From Chromatocurvus sp964613795 (GTDB taxonomy: Bacteria > Pseudomonadota > Gammaproteobacteria > Pseudomonadales > Halieaceae), in the NCBI GenBank assembly GCA_964613795.1, contig CAZTJR010000004.1:62001-126000 (forward strand): a stretch of 64,000 bases of DNA, in the 5' to 3' direction. Under the pieces are notes generated by a model. It did no database searches and had not been told where the DNA came from. It worked only from the letters and a program-made list of their open reading frames with translations. A program made the translations under genes and the position numbers. Below, piece after piece: positions 24,145 through 32,945 of the stretch (its first letter is position 1; each line of letters starts with the position of its first letter).

Positions 24145-24510
24145 CTACAGGCCCAGAAGCCAGACAGCCGCCAGCAGCGAGAGCAGAGTCGCCGTACCGT
24201 AGCCCAGCCAGCCCACAAGCCGGGCAGACAAGGGCACATGCAGATCGTGCAGCCCATGACAGAGGCGATGTACTGTGTGAAAAAACGTCAGCGCCAGCGC
24301 GAAAAAGGCCAGCAACCCGCCCAGCGGATGCCGCAGCGCCGCGAGAATCGCCGCATGAACCGACGCCCCATCACCGGCAGGCAGCGCAGGCAGCACCAGC
24401 AGCGTAATCGCTACCAGAGCGGGTCCGAGAAACGCCAGCAGCATGCCGCCGGCACCGAACAGCGACCAGGCCACAGGCTCCTGCGAACGTCGGGGCAGCG
24501 AACGATTCAT
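24145..24510 (-). CDS. frdD: Fumarate reductase membrane anchor FrdD
   Basis: One of two membrane anchors of quinol:fumarate reductase. The 121-residue protein has three transmembrane helices (VAWSLFGAGGMLLAFLGPAL; LGGLLAFFALALTFFHTVHR; LGYGTATLLSLLAAVWLLGL) and the conserved HTVHRLCHGLHDL. The start ATG at 24510 overlaps the frdC stop by 4 nt. The same frame extends upstream but only as a shadow of frdC. The length matches E. coli FrdD (119). Confidence 0.92.
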   Translation of the reverse strand: MNRSLPRRSQEPVAWSLFGAGGMLLAFLGPALVAITLLVLPALPAGDGASVHAAILAALRHPLGGLLAFFALALTFFHTVHRLCHGLHDLHVPLSARLVGWLGYGTATLLSLLAAVWLLGL

Positions 24511-24929
24511 GCCGCACCCCCGACAACATGTCCGAGCGCCCACCACGCCAGCAGTGGCAACAGCACCCAGCACAGTACCGCAGGAAGCAGATGCGCCAGA
24601 CGCAGCCACTGTCCTGGCACGCTGCCGTTGCGCGTGGGTATGACCAGAATTTTCGGCACCAGCTGAAACCAGGTCCAGGCGTGCCAAAGCACCGCCAGCA
24701 GTGCCAGCGCCTGAAGTACGATGATCAGCGGCGACCCCATGAAGGCCAGCCAGGCATTGAAGGCAGTCTCTCCGCGGCCCAGTTCGCGAACACCATACAG
24801 CAGGCACAGCGCATACAGGAACAGCGGGAGTGCAGTGGCCTCGCGTAGCATGTAGCGCCGGTAGGCGGGGTGACGCCACCACCAGAGGGCGTCCTGTCGC
24901 GGCAGCAGCGGCTTACGCATCGTCGCCAC
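24507..24929 (-). CDS. frdC: Fumarate reductase membrane anchor FrdC
   Basis: A 140-residue anchor with three transmembrane segments. The opening MATMRKPLLPR matches the start of E. coli FrdC, and the YRRYMLREATALPLFLYALC stretch with HAWTWFQLVPKI are family features. It overlaps the end of frdB by 17 nt, and frdD starts within its stop. Confidence 0.92.
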   Translation of the reverse strand: MATMRKPLLPRQDALWWWRHPAYRRYMLREATALPLFLYALCLLYGVRELGRGETAFNAWLAFMGSPLIIVLQALALLAVLWHAWTWFQLVPKILVIPTRNGSVPGQWLRLAHLLPAVLCWVLLPLLAWWALGHVVGGAA

Positions 24930-25668
24930 CCCGCAGAAGCCGGAACAGATTGACCGCGTAATTCACGTTGGACGCCACCTTGCCCTGATTGATGGCAGCT
25001 GCCGGGTCGACATCCTTCGGACACACGTCGGAGCAGTAGCCGACAAAGGTGCAGCTCCACACGCCGTCCTCGCCATTGAGAAAGGGCATACGCGACTCGC
25101 GCCCTTCATCGCGGGAATCCAGATTGTAGCGCTGGGCGAGGGTCAGGGCCGCCGGCCCCAGAAAATCCGGGTTGCGGCCAAACTGCGGACAGGCCGCGTA
25201 GCACAGGCCGCAGTTGATGCAGTGGCTGAAGGACTCGTAGCGCGCCATCTGGCCTGGGGTCTGCAGGTACTCACCCGCCCGCTGGGATTGGACCTGCTCG
25301 CGCTGCAGCCAGGGCTGCACGGTTTCAATATGCGCGAGCATCGGGTCGATATCGCTCACCAGATCGCGTTCCACGGCCAGATTTTCCAGCGGTCGCAGCA
25401 CGATTTCATCGGCGTCGGCGTAATGACGCAGGAAGGTCTTGCAGCCCAGCCGCGGCTCATCATTCACCATGAGCCCGCAGCTGCCGCAGATCGCCATGCG
25501 ACAGGACCAGCGATAACTGAGGCTGCCATCTTCAACGTCCTTGATGTGGTTGAGGGCATCCAGCACGGAAGTGTCCTCACTCCAGGGCACTTCGAACGAC
25601 TGCCACCAGGGGGCGTCGTCTTCCTCGGGGCGGTAGCGCTGAACGCGAACAGTCAGGCTTCCACTCAT
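24913..25668 (-). CDS. frdB: Fumarate reductase iron-sulfur subunit FrdB
   Basis: The electron-transfer subunit, 251 residues. Seen: the 2Fe-2S ligands in SCRMAICGSCGLMVND with the outer Cys in PRLGCKTF, and the C-terminal ferredoxin domain with CINCGLCYAACP and a further CSDVCPKDVDP for the 4Fe-4S and 3Fe-4S clusters. It overlaps frdA by 4 nt. The order frdABCD is the one used by the fumarate-reducing enzymes of enteric bacteria. Confidence 0.95.
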   Translation of the reverse strand: MSGSLTVRVQRYRPEEDDAPWWQSFEVPWSEDTSVLDALNHIKDVEDGSLSYRWSCRMAICGSCGLMVNDEPRLGCKTFLRHYADADEIVLRPLENLAVERDLVSDIDPMLAHIETVQPWLQREQVQSQRAGEYLQTPGQMARYESFSHCINCGLCYAACPQFGRNPDFLGPAALTLAQRYNLDSRDEGRESRMPFLNGEDGVWSCTFVGYCSDVCPKDVDPAAAINQGKVASNVNYAVNLFRLLRGGDDA

Positions 25669-27449
25669 GCGCGCTTCTCCAGGGCGGGTGCTTCTCCCGC
25701 CTTGCCGTAATGTCGTTCACCCGGCGGCAGTCGGGTAATCACCACCGGCTGCCAGTCGACGGTGGCGTGGCCGTTATCCGCACGCCGCACCAGGCTGTGG
25801 CACAGAAAGCGCTGGTCATCGCGGGCCGTGGCGTCCAGCCGCTGATGGCTGCCGCGGGATTCCTCCCGCCCCTGTGCCGCCCTCGCCATGGCGCTGGCCA
25901 CATCCAGCTGACAGCCGAGCTCGATGGCATTCAGCCATTCCGTATTGAAGACACGACTGCGATCCGTCAGGCCAAGCGACTGATAACGCAGCCGGAGCTC
26001 GGCAAGCGTTGCGCAGGTTGTCGCAAGCTCCTCGCCGCTGCGGAAAATACCGGCACCGCGTTCCATGCTTTCGCCAAGTGCGTCGCGAATGGCTGCGAGT
26101 GACTCATCGCCATCGGCCTCGCGCAACGCCTCCCAGCCCGCCGCATTGTGCTCCACCTGCTCGCGCAGCACAGCGGCATCCGGCACCCCGGCCGCCCGCG
26201 CATGGGAGGCTGCCTGCTCACCGGCAACCCGTCCGAACACGCTCAGCTCCGCCAAAGAATTCGACCCCAGGCGGTTGGCGCCGTGCAGGCCAATACTGGC
26301 GCATTCGCCCACGGCAAACAAACCCGGCAGCGGTGTTGCGGTGTGAATATCTGTCTGGATGCCTCCCATGGTGTAGTGGGCCGTGGGCCGCACAGGGATA
26401 GGCTCTGTCACCGGATCAACCCCCACGTAGGCACTGGCCAGCTCGCGGATGAACGGCAGTCGCTCGTTGATGCGCGCCTCGCCAAGATGCCGCAGATCAA
26501 GCTGCACCGCCTCACCGCGGCGGGTCTTGAGGACTCTGCCTGCGCGTGCCTCGTGCCAGAATGCCTGGCTGAGGCGATCGCGCGGCCCCAGCTCCATGTA
26601 TTTGGTGCGCGGTGATCCCGGCGGCGTCTCCGGGCCAAGGCCGTAGTCCTGCAGATAGCGATAGCCATCGGCGTTCAACAGCAGCCCGCCTTCGCCACGA
26701 CAGGCCTCGGTGATCAAAATGCCCGACCCCGGAAGACCTGTGGGGTGATACTGCACGAACTCCATGTCGCGCAGGGGCACGCCCTGGCGCCAGGCCATGG
26801 CCATGCCGTCGCCGGTGACAATCCCACCGTTGGTATTGTAACGATAGACGCGGCCCGCACCGCCGGTAGCGAGAATGACCGCGCCCGCACGGAGGCACAT
26901 GTGATGCCCCTCGCGCATGTCGATCGCCTGCACGCCGACGCAGCGCCCCTCGTCCACCAGCAGATCGGTGCAGAAAAACTCATCGTGCCGCTGGATGCTC
27001 GGATAATTGAGGGAGGTCTGAAACAGGGTATGCAGAATATGGAAACCCGTGCGGTCGGCGGCAAACCAGGTGCGTTCGATTTTCATACCACCAAAGGCAC
27101 GCACGTTGACGCGTCCATCGGGCTTGCGGCTCCAGGGGCAGCCCCAGTGCTCGAGGCGCAGGTTCTCCTCGGTGGCGTGCTCGACAAAATAATCCACCAC
27201 ATCCTGATCGCACAGCCAGTCGCCGCCGGATACCGTGTCGACGAAGTGGTCGAAGTGACTGTCGTGGTCCTGCACGACGCCAGCACAGCCGCCCTCAGCC
27301 GCCACCGTGTGGCTGCGCATGGGATACACCTTGGACAGCAGCGCAATACGCAGCTCCGGCGCATGTTCCGCGGCGGCAATGGCGGCGCGCAGGCCTGCGC
27401 CGCCACCCCCCACAATCACGATATCGACGTCGCTGTGCTGAATATCCAT
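25665..27449 (-). CDS. frdA: Fumarate reductase flavoprotein subunit FrdA
   Basis: The catalytic FAD subunit that interconverts fumarate and succinate at the cytoplasmic face. Seen: the dinucleotide fold IVIVGGGGAGLRAAI, the covalent-FAD histidine in MRSHTVAAEGG (His47), FVQYHPTGLPGSGILITEAC, the active-site Arg in CRGEGG and the substrate-binding HYTMGGIQTD. The frame opens at 27545, but AGGAAAGG and the family alignment put the start at 27449 (MDIQHSDVDI), giving 594 residues against about 600 usual. Confidence 0.95.
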   Translation of the reverse strand: MDIQHSDVDIVIVGGGGAGLRAAIAAAEHAPELRIALLSKVYPMRSHTVAAEGGCAGVVQDHDSHFDHFVDTVSGGDWLCDQDVVDYFVEHATEENLRLEHWGCPWSRKPDGRVNVRAFGGMKIERTWFAADRTGFHILHTLFQTSLNYPSIQRHDEFFCTDLLVDEGRCVGVQAIDMREGHHMCLRAGAVILATGGAGRVYRYNTNGGIVTGDGMAMAWRQGVPLRDMEFVQYHPTGLPGSGILITEACRGEGGLLLNADGYRYLQDYGLGPETPPGSPRTKYMELGPRDRLSQAFWHEARAGRVLKTRRGEAVQLDLRHLGEARINERLPFIRELASAYVGVDPVTEPIPVRPTAHYTMGGIQTDIHTATPLPGLFAVGECASIGLHGANRLGSNSLAELSVFGRVAGEQAASHARAAGVPDAAVLREQVEHNAAGWEALREADGDESLAAIRDALGESMERGAGIFRSGEELATTCATLAELRLRYQSLGLTDRSRVFNTEWLNAIELGCQLDVASAMARAAQGREESRGSHQRLDATARDDQRFLCHSLVRRADNGHATVDWQPVVITRLPPGERHYGKAGEAPALEKRA

Positions 27450-27748
27450 CGGCCTTTCCTGTGTCGCAGCCACTGCAGCGGCTATGCACATCGTATGAGC
27501 TGCCTTTATATCATTTTGATCCCTGAACTGCCCGCCTGCCGGCATCGCGCTTATCGGATTTCACCCTAACCGCAATCGATTTTTTCGTCTAGATCATGCT
27601 TTTCAATCGGATTATTCTTAGTCAGGTAAAGCCAATGATGCAGTCGCGTCATGGGTGACATCAGCACCTGCCCCAAGGGTCAGGGCGATACGGATAAGCA
27701 TGTCGATACTGACAGGCTGAACCGATCAGAAACTGAGAGGATACAACT
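27450..27748. other. Divergent control region between frdA and katG (299 bp)
   Basis: No gene is visible. The region is locally AT-rich (27580-27640), unlike its surroundings, with a near-direct repeat CAATCGATTTT / CAATCGGATTA, and probably holds the promoters of both frdA and katG. I could not find a convincing FNR box (TTGAT-N4-ATCAA) or OxyR site by eye. Confidence 0.5.
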
Positions 27749-29968
27749 ATGTTCAAGAAGACACTTCCCGCAATCGCGGTCATGGCGGCGCTGTCGCACC
27801 TGACGCCTGGCAGCGCGCTGGCCATGGGCGAAGCAAAGACCAACCAGGACTGGTGGCCGAAGATGCTGAATCTGGCGCCTCTGCGTCAGAACGCCGAGAG
27901 TCACAACCCGCTCGGTCCGGATTACAACTACGCCGAGCGCTTCAAGACTGTCGACCTCGACAAGCTGAAGGCAGAGATTGAAGACCTCATGACCACCTCC
28001 CAGGACTGGTGGCCTGCTGACTGGGGCAACTACGGCCCGTTCTTCATTCGCATGGCGTGGCACAGCGCCGGCACCTACCGCATCGGCGACGGCCGCGGCG
28101 GCGCCGGTGGCGGCCAGCAGCGCTTTGAGCCACTGAACAGCTGGCCCGACAACGCCAACCTCGACAAGGCACGCCGTCTGCTGTGGCCAATCAAGCAGCA
28201 GTATGGCCCCGACCTCTCCTGGGCCGACCTGATTGTGCTCGCGGGTGATGTCGCCATGCAGTCCATGGGCTTCAAGACTTACGGCTTCGCCGGCGGACGC
28301 GAAGACGACTGGCAGCCCGATCTGGTGTACTGGGGTCCGGAAGAGGCCATGCTGGCCAACGAAGAGCGCTACGACGATGGGCGCAGACTGGAGAATCCTC
28401 TCGGTGCGTCCATGATGGGCTTGATCTACGTGAATCCGGAAGGTCCCAACGGCAACCCGGACCCGAAGAAGGCCGCGCATGACATCCGCACCACCTTCGG
28501 CCGCATGGCCATGAATGACGAGGAAACCTTTGCGCTGATCGCCGGTGGTCATACCTTCGGTAAAGTGCACGGTGCCCACAAACCCTCCGACTGCCTGGGC
28601 CCCGAGCCCGCCGCCGCCGGCGTGGAGCGGCAGGGACTTGGCTGGAAGAACAGCTGCGGCAAGGGCAACGCGGAAGACACGGTGACCAGCGGCCTGGAAG
28701 GCGCCTGGACCCAGGCTCCGACCCAATGGACCATGCTGTATCTGAACAACCTGTACAACAACGAGTGGGAGCTGACGGAAAGCCCCGGCGGCGCCAAGCA
28801 GTGGACCGCCAAGGACGGGGCCCTGGATGGATCCGTGCCGGATGCGCACGTGGAAGGCAAAAAGAACGCACCGATGATGCTCACGACCGACATCGCGCTG
28901 AAGGAAGACCCGGCCTACCGCAAGATAGGCATGCGCTTCCTAAACGACCAGGATGCGTTTGAGGACGCCTTCGCACGCGCGTGGTTCAAGCTGATTCACC
29001 GCGATATGGGCCCAACGACGCGCTACGTCAACTCCACGGCACCGGATGAAGAGCTTATCTGGACCGATCCGGTTCCCGAGGCGGACTACGACATGATCGA
29101 CGACAGCGATGTCGCCAGTCTCAAGGCGGCCATTCTCGACACGGGCCTGAGCACATCAGAGCTGGTACGCACAGCCTGGGCATCGGCGGCCACCTACCGC
29201 GACACCGACATGCGCGGTGGCGCCAATGGTGCGCGCATCCGCCTGGCTCCGCAGAAAGACTGGGCGGTGAATGATCCGCGTGAGCTGCGCAAGGTCCTGA
29301 AGGCGCTCGAGAAGGTCCAGAAGTCCTTCAACCGCAAGGCCGACAGCAAGCAGGTCTCCATGGCAGACCTGATCGTTCTTGGCGGTGCCGCCGCTATCGA
29401 GCAGTCGGCCAGCAAGGCGGGATACGACATTGAAGTGCCCTTTGCGCCTGGCCGCACGGATGCGACCCAGAAGCAGACCGACGCCGAGTCCTTCGCAGTG
29501 CTGGAGCCCCGGTTCGACGGCTTCCGCAACTATTATGGCGAAGGCCTGGAGCACTCACCGGCAACACTGCTGGTAGAGCGCGCCGACCTGCTGGATCTCA
29601 CCGTGCCGGAAATGACGGTCCTGGTGGGCGGTATGCGCACCCTGGATGCCAACGCGGCTCGCGCCGGGCATGGCGTGTTCACGGAGAACCCGGGCACGCT
29701 GAGCAATGACTTCTTTGTCAATCTGCTCGACATGTCCACGAAGTGGACGCCGGTAGAAGACCAGCCCTACGTGTTTCAGGGACGCGACCGCAACAGCGGC
29801 GACCTGAAGTGGACAGCCACGGAAGCGGACCTGGTGTTCGGTTCCAATGGTGAGCTGCGTGCCGTCGCCGAGGTGTATGCCTTCGACGGCTCCAAGGAGA
29901 AGTTCGTCACGGACTTCGTGGCAGCCTGGACCAAGGTCATGCAGGCCGATCGCTTCGACCTGAAGTAA
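27749..29968 (+). CDS. katG: Exported catalase-peroxidase KatG
   Basis: A bifunctional haem enzyme that removes hydrogen peroxide. Seen: a likely signal peptide (KKTLPAIAVMAALSHLTPGS, cleavage near residue 25) that cytoplasmic KatG lacks, and the distal site Arg101-Trp104-His105 in FIRMAWHSAGTYR. The cross-link Tyr is in MMGLIYVNPEG, the Met in RMAMNDEETF and the proximal His in GGHTFGKVHGA. The second, catalytically silent half follows. The length of 739 is normal. The ribosome site AGAGGA is close to the ATG, and a strong terminator follows. Confidence 0.95.
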   Translation: MFKKTLPAIAVMAALSHLTPGSALAMGEAKTNQDWWPKMLNLAPLRQNAESHNPLGPDYNYAERFKTVDLDKLKAEIEDLMTTSQDWWPADWGNYGPFFIRMAWHSAGTYRIGDGRGGAGGGQQRFEPLNSWPDNANLDKARRLLWPIKQQYGPDLSWADLIVLAGDVAMQSMGFKTYGFAGGREDDWQPDLVYWGPEEAMLANEERYDDGRRLENPLGASMMGLIYVNPEGPNGNPDPKKAAHDIRTTFGRMAMNDEETFALIAGGHTFGKVHGAHKPSDCLGPEPAAAGVERQGLGWKNSCGKGNAEDTVTSGLEGAWTQAPTQWTMLYLNNLYNNEWELTESPGGAKQWTAKDGALDGSVPDAHVEGKKNAPMMLTTDIALKEDPAYRKIGMRFLNDQDAFEDAFARAWFKLIHRDMGPTTRYVNSTAPDEELIWTDPVPEADYDMIDDSDVASLKAAILDTGLSTSELVRTAWASAATYRDTDMRGGANGARIRLAPQKDWAVNDPRELRKVLKALEKVQKSFNRKADSKQVSMADLIVLGGAAAIEQSASKAGYDIEVPFAPGRTDATQKQTDAESFAVLEPRFDGFRNYYGEGLEHSPATLLVERADLLDLTVPEMTVLVGGMRTLDANAARAGHGVFTENPGTLSNDFFVNLLDMSTKWTPVEDQPYVFQGRDRNSGDLKWTATEADLVFGSNGELRAVAEVYAFDGSKEKFVTDFVAAWTKVMQADRFDLK

Positions 29969-30023
29969 GGCTGCACCACAGCACGATCATCGATACCGCC
30001 CGCGGGCGATGTCGATAAACCAG

Positions 30024-30049
30024 AGGGGCCCTGCGGGGCCCCTTTTTTT
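30024..30049 (+). terminator. Rho-independent terminator after katG
   Basis: AGGGGCCC pairs with GGGCCCCT around a TGCG loop, followed by seven T. It begins 56 nt after the katG stop and is a textbook terminator. Confidence 0.93.
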
Positions 30050-30102
30050 GTCCGCATTTCCGGCAACGATGACCGCCCGGTGCGGGTAATGTAGTCTTCG
30101 CA

Positions 30103-30759
30103 ATGCGGGGGGCGATCAGAGTGAAAAACACGCTGAAGCTGAAACAGGAAACGACAGTAACGGTGTCTTCCGCGGAGACGCTGCGTGCACAGATCCGCGA
30201 CTGCCGACTGTGCCAGGAACGCTTTGCCGCAACCCGGACAGCCCACGCACCGCGGCCTGTCACCTGGTTTGAGAGCAGCGCCCGGATTCTGGTGATTGGC
30301 CAGGCACCGGGCCTGCGTGTGCACCAGTCCGGCACGCCCTTCCTGGACCGCTCCGGCGACCGTTTGCGCGACTGGATGGGCGTGGACGCGGCGACGTTTT
30401 ACGATCGCTCTCGCATCGCGATCGTGCCCATGGCCTTCTGCTTCCCGGGGTACAGCGCGGCAGGCGCCGACCTGCCGCCACCGCGCATCTGCGCCGAGAC
30501 ATGGCATCCGTCAGTCATGGCCCGACTGCCCGGGGTGCGGATGACGCTGCTGATCGGCGGCTATGCACAGCGGCACTATCTGCGCCTGCCCGCCTCGGCG
30601 AGGGTTGCCGAAACCGTGGCCAACTGGCGGCAATCCGCGCCCGCTGTCATTCCCCTGCCGCACCCCTCATGGCGCAACAGCGGCTGGCTAAAACGGCACC
30701 CCTGGTTCGAGGAAGAGCTGTTGCCCGAGCTTCGCCACCGTATCGCCGCGCTGCTGTGA
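30103..30759 (+). CDS. Uracil-DNA glycosylase family protein (Fe-S type)
   Basis: A DNA-repair-type glycosylase fold. Seen: CRLC near residues 34-37, the motif GQAPGLRVHQSGTPFLD with SGDRLRDWMG (glycosylase motif 1), further cysteines in VPMAFCFPG and PRICAETWHP consistent with an Fe-S cluster as in family 4/5 enzymes, and the C-terminal LPHPSWRNSGW motif. At 218 residues it is a little longer than usual. The start could be the GTG at 30121. Substrate range cannot be judged. Confidence 0.8.
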   Translation: MRGAIRVKNTLKLKQETTVTVSSAETLRAQIRDCRLCQERFAATRTAHAPRPVTWFESSARILVIGQAPGLRVHQSGTPFLDRSGDRLRDWMGVDAATFYDRSRIAIVPMAFCFPGYSAAGADLPPPRICAETWHPSVMARLPGVRMTLLIGGYAQRHYLRLPASARVAETVANWRQSAPAVIPLPHPSWRNSGWLKRHPWFEEELLPELRHRIAALL

Positions 30760-30789
30760 AGCGCGACTGATGCGCTGAAGCCTGCGCGT

Positions 30790-31956
30790 TTGCGCGACAA
30801 CCCGCCGCTACGTATGCTGCCTGCAATGAAGCGAAGAGCAGGCATCCGGCGCGCCCAGAGCGCTCTCGCATGCCCTATACAGTACAACCTCCACAGCACA
30901 ACAGGGAGACAGGCCATCACCACCCACACAGTATCCAGCCCGGCATCCGATGGCGAAGCAGCAAGGCTGCCTTTTCATACACTTCCCGAAAACATCGTCT
31001 GCATTGATGCCGATTATGTCCAGCCGCAACTTGCCTGCTTTTACCTGGTTGGCGACAGCGGCGAGTATGCCCTGGTTGAAACCGGCACCAACCACAGTCT
31101 CGACAATCTGCGGCGTACCCTGAACCACCTCCATATCAATGACTCACAGATACGCTACATCGTGCCAACGCATGTGCACCTGGACCACGCCGGCGGCGCC
31201 GGGCGCTACCTGCAGGAGTTTCCCCGGGCAGAGCTCCTGGTTCATCCGCGCGGCGCGCGCCACCTGATCAACCCCGGGAAGCTGGTAGCGAGCTCTATTC
31301 AGGTATATGGGCAGGAGACCTTTACGGCACTCTATGGCGATATTATCCCGGCGCCAGCCGAGCGTACGCGCGTGCTGGAGGATGGCGCAACATTCACCAT
31401 TGGTGAGCGCACGCTGCAGGCCGTGCACACCCGCGGCCACGCCGAGCATCATTTCTGCCTGTGGGACGAACAGAGCCGGGGATGGTTCAGCGGCGACATG
31501 TTCGGCATCAGCTACCCGGGCCTGCGCTTTGCAGAGGGCGATTTCGTGCTGCCTGCCACCACGCCCACGCAGTTCGACCCCGAGGCCTATATCGCGTCAG
31601 TCCGCACCCTCGCAGCGCGCAATCCCGCTATGATGTATCTCACGCATTTCAGCGCCCTGCCCTTCAGGCCCGAACAGGTCGATATGCTGTGTGACCAGCT
31701 GCAGCACTATGCTGCGCTGGGGCCCGCACTTGCTGGCGGTGCCCAGGGTGAAACCGGTCGCGACAGCGGCCGGTATCTGCAGTTGCTGCAGGAAGCGGTG
31801 CTTGAACGCGCACAACATCACCTGGAACAGCTGACATCGCCTGAAAAGGCACAGGCAGCGGCGCAGGCGCTGACCATGGACGCACAGCTCAACGCGCAGG
31901 GCATCGCCTTCCGACAGGCACAATCCGACAGCCATCACAGAGAGACACCAGCATGA
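30790..31956 (+). CDS. MBL-fold metallo-hydrolase
   Basis: A metallo-beta-lactamase fold hydrolase with the zinc motif THVHLDHAGG, later metal-binding histidine in HTRGHAEHH, Asp in WFSGDMFGIS, and His in MYLTHFSALPF. The start is unclear. ATGs occur at 30790, 30814 and 30826, but the domain begins about 45 residues in, and a good GGGAGA ribosome site at 30904-30909 is followed by an in-frame ATC at 30916. It overlaps yghU by 4 nt, so the two act together; a glyoxalase-II- or persulfide-like glutathione function is possible but unproven. Confidence 0.85.
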   Translation: MRDNPPLRMLPAMKRRAGIRRAQSALACPIQYNLHSTTGRQAITTHTVSSPASDGEAARLPFHTLPENIVCIDADYVQPQLACFYLVGDSGEYALVETGTNHSLDNLRRTLNHLHINDSQIRYIVPTHVHLDHAGGAGRYLQEFPRAELLVHPRGARHLINPGKLVASSIQVYGQETFTALYGDIIPAPAERTRVLEDGATFTIGERTLQAVHTRGHAEHHFCLWDEQSRGWFSGDMFGISYPGLRFAEGDFVLPATTPTQFDPEAYIASVRTLAARNPAMMYLTHFSALPFRPEQVDMLCDQLQHYAALGPALAGGAQGETGRDSGRYLQLLQEAVLERAQHHLEQLTSPEKAQAAAQALTMDAQLNAQGIAFRQAQSDSHHRETPA

Positions 31957-32807
31957 GCAAGGACACCGGCTACACGCCACCCGAGGTCTGGACCTGGGAT
32001 AGCGAGAGCGGCGGCAAGTTTGCCAGCATCAACCGACCGATCGGCGGCCCGACCCACGACCGGGAACTGCCGATAGGCAAACACCCCCTGCAGCTATACT
32101 CCCTGGCCACCCCCAACGGGGTAAAGGTGACGGTGATGCTGGAGGAGCTTCTGGCCCTTGGCGTACAGGATGCGGAGTATGATGCCCACCTGATCAATAT
32201 CGGCGAGGGCGAACAGTTCGGCAGCGGCTTTGTGGCCATCAATCCGAACTCGAAGATTCCAGCCCTGCTGGACAACAGCACATCGCCGCCCACCCGGCTT
32301 TTCGAGTCCGGCGCCATGCTGGTGTACCTGGCGGAGAAGTTCGGCCACTTCCTCCCAACCGAAGCGGCAGCGCGGGCGGAATGCCTGTCGTGGCTGTTCT
32401 GGCAGATGGGTAGCGCCCCCTTCCTGGGCGGCGGCTTCGGACACTTTTACGCCTACGCCCCTGAACGGTACGAATACCCCATCAATCGCTATGCGATGGA
32501 GGTCAAGCGCCAGCTGGACGTGCTGGACCGCAATCTGTCCGAGCGCCGCTTCCTCTGCGGCGATGAGTACACGGTGGCGGACATCGCCACCTGGCCCTGG
32601 TACGGCGTGCTTGTGATCGGTGATATCTACAATGCCCAGACCTTCCTCAACGTTACCTCCTACAAACACGTGACCCGCTGGGCCAACGAGATTGCAGCGC
32701 GCCCCGCCGTCGAGCGCGGTCGACGGGTCAATCGCGTCTGGGGCCCGGAAGAAGAGCGGGTTCCGGAGCGCCACGACGCCAGCGACCTGGACCAGGGGTT
32801 AGGGTGA
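31953..32807 (+). CDS. yghU: YghU-type glutathione S-transferase
   Basis: A Nu-class GST resembling E. coli YghU through its whole length of 284 residues: VWTWDSESGGKFASINRPIG at the start, KHPLQLYSLATPNGVKVTVM with the glutathione-site Asn/Thr-Pro, NPNSKIPALLDN, FLGGGFGHFY and the C-terminal ERHDASD. YghU acts as a disulfide-bond reductase and peroxidase with two glutathiones. Coupled to the MBL gene by ATGA overlap. Confidence 0.95.
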   Translation: MSKDTGYTPPEVWTWDSESGGKFASINRPIGGPTHDRELPIGKHPLQLYSLATPNGVKVTVMLEELLALGVQDAEYDAHLINIGEGEQFGSGFVAINPNSKIPALLDNSTSPPTRLFESGAMLVYLAEKFGHFLPTEAAARAECLSWLFWQMGSAPFLGGGFGHFYAYAPERYEYPINRYAMEVKRQLDVLDRNLSERRFLCGDEYTVADIATWPWYGVLVIGDIYNAQTFLNVTSYKHVTRWANEIAARPAVERGRRVNRVWGPEEERVPERHDASDLDQGLG

Positions 32808-32862
32808 AACACGCCAGCACGCATGCTGCATGGCAAGCTGTTCGCAGTGGCCATCCAGCTCA

Positions 32863-32880
32863 GGATGCTGAACAGCATCC
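32863..32880. terminator. Small hairpin between converging yghU and the DUF3667 gene
   Basis: GGATGCT, loop GAAC, AGCATCC. It lies in the 138-nt convergent space; no T-tract is visible on either side, so terminator function is weakly supported. Confidence 0.35.
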
Positions 32881-32945
32881 GTCAGCAACAGGTACGGCAC
32901 TAACTGGCGGCACTGCGTCTGGCGTGGCAGCGCCGGGACACCATT

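Noticed and set aside
27510..27540. FNR-like half-site (TTGAT) near frdA
   Set aside because: Only one half-site is present; the second half reads GAAC rather than ATCAA at the needed distance.
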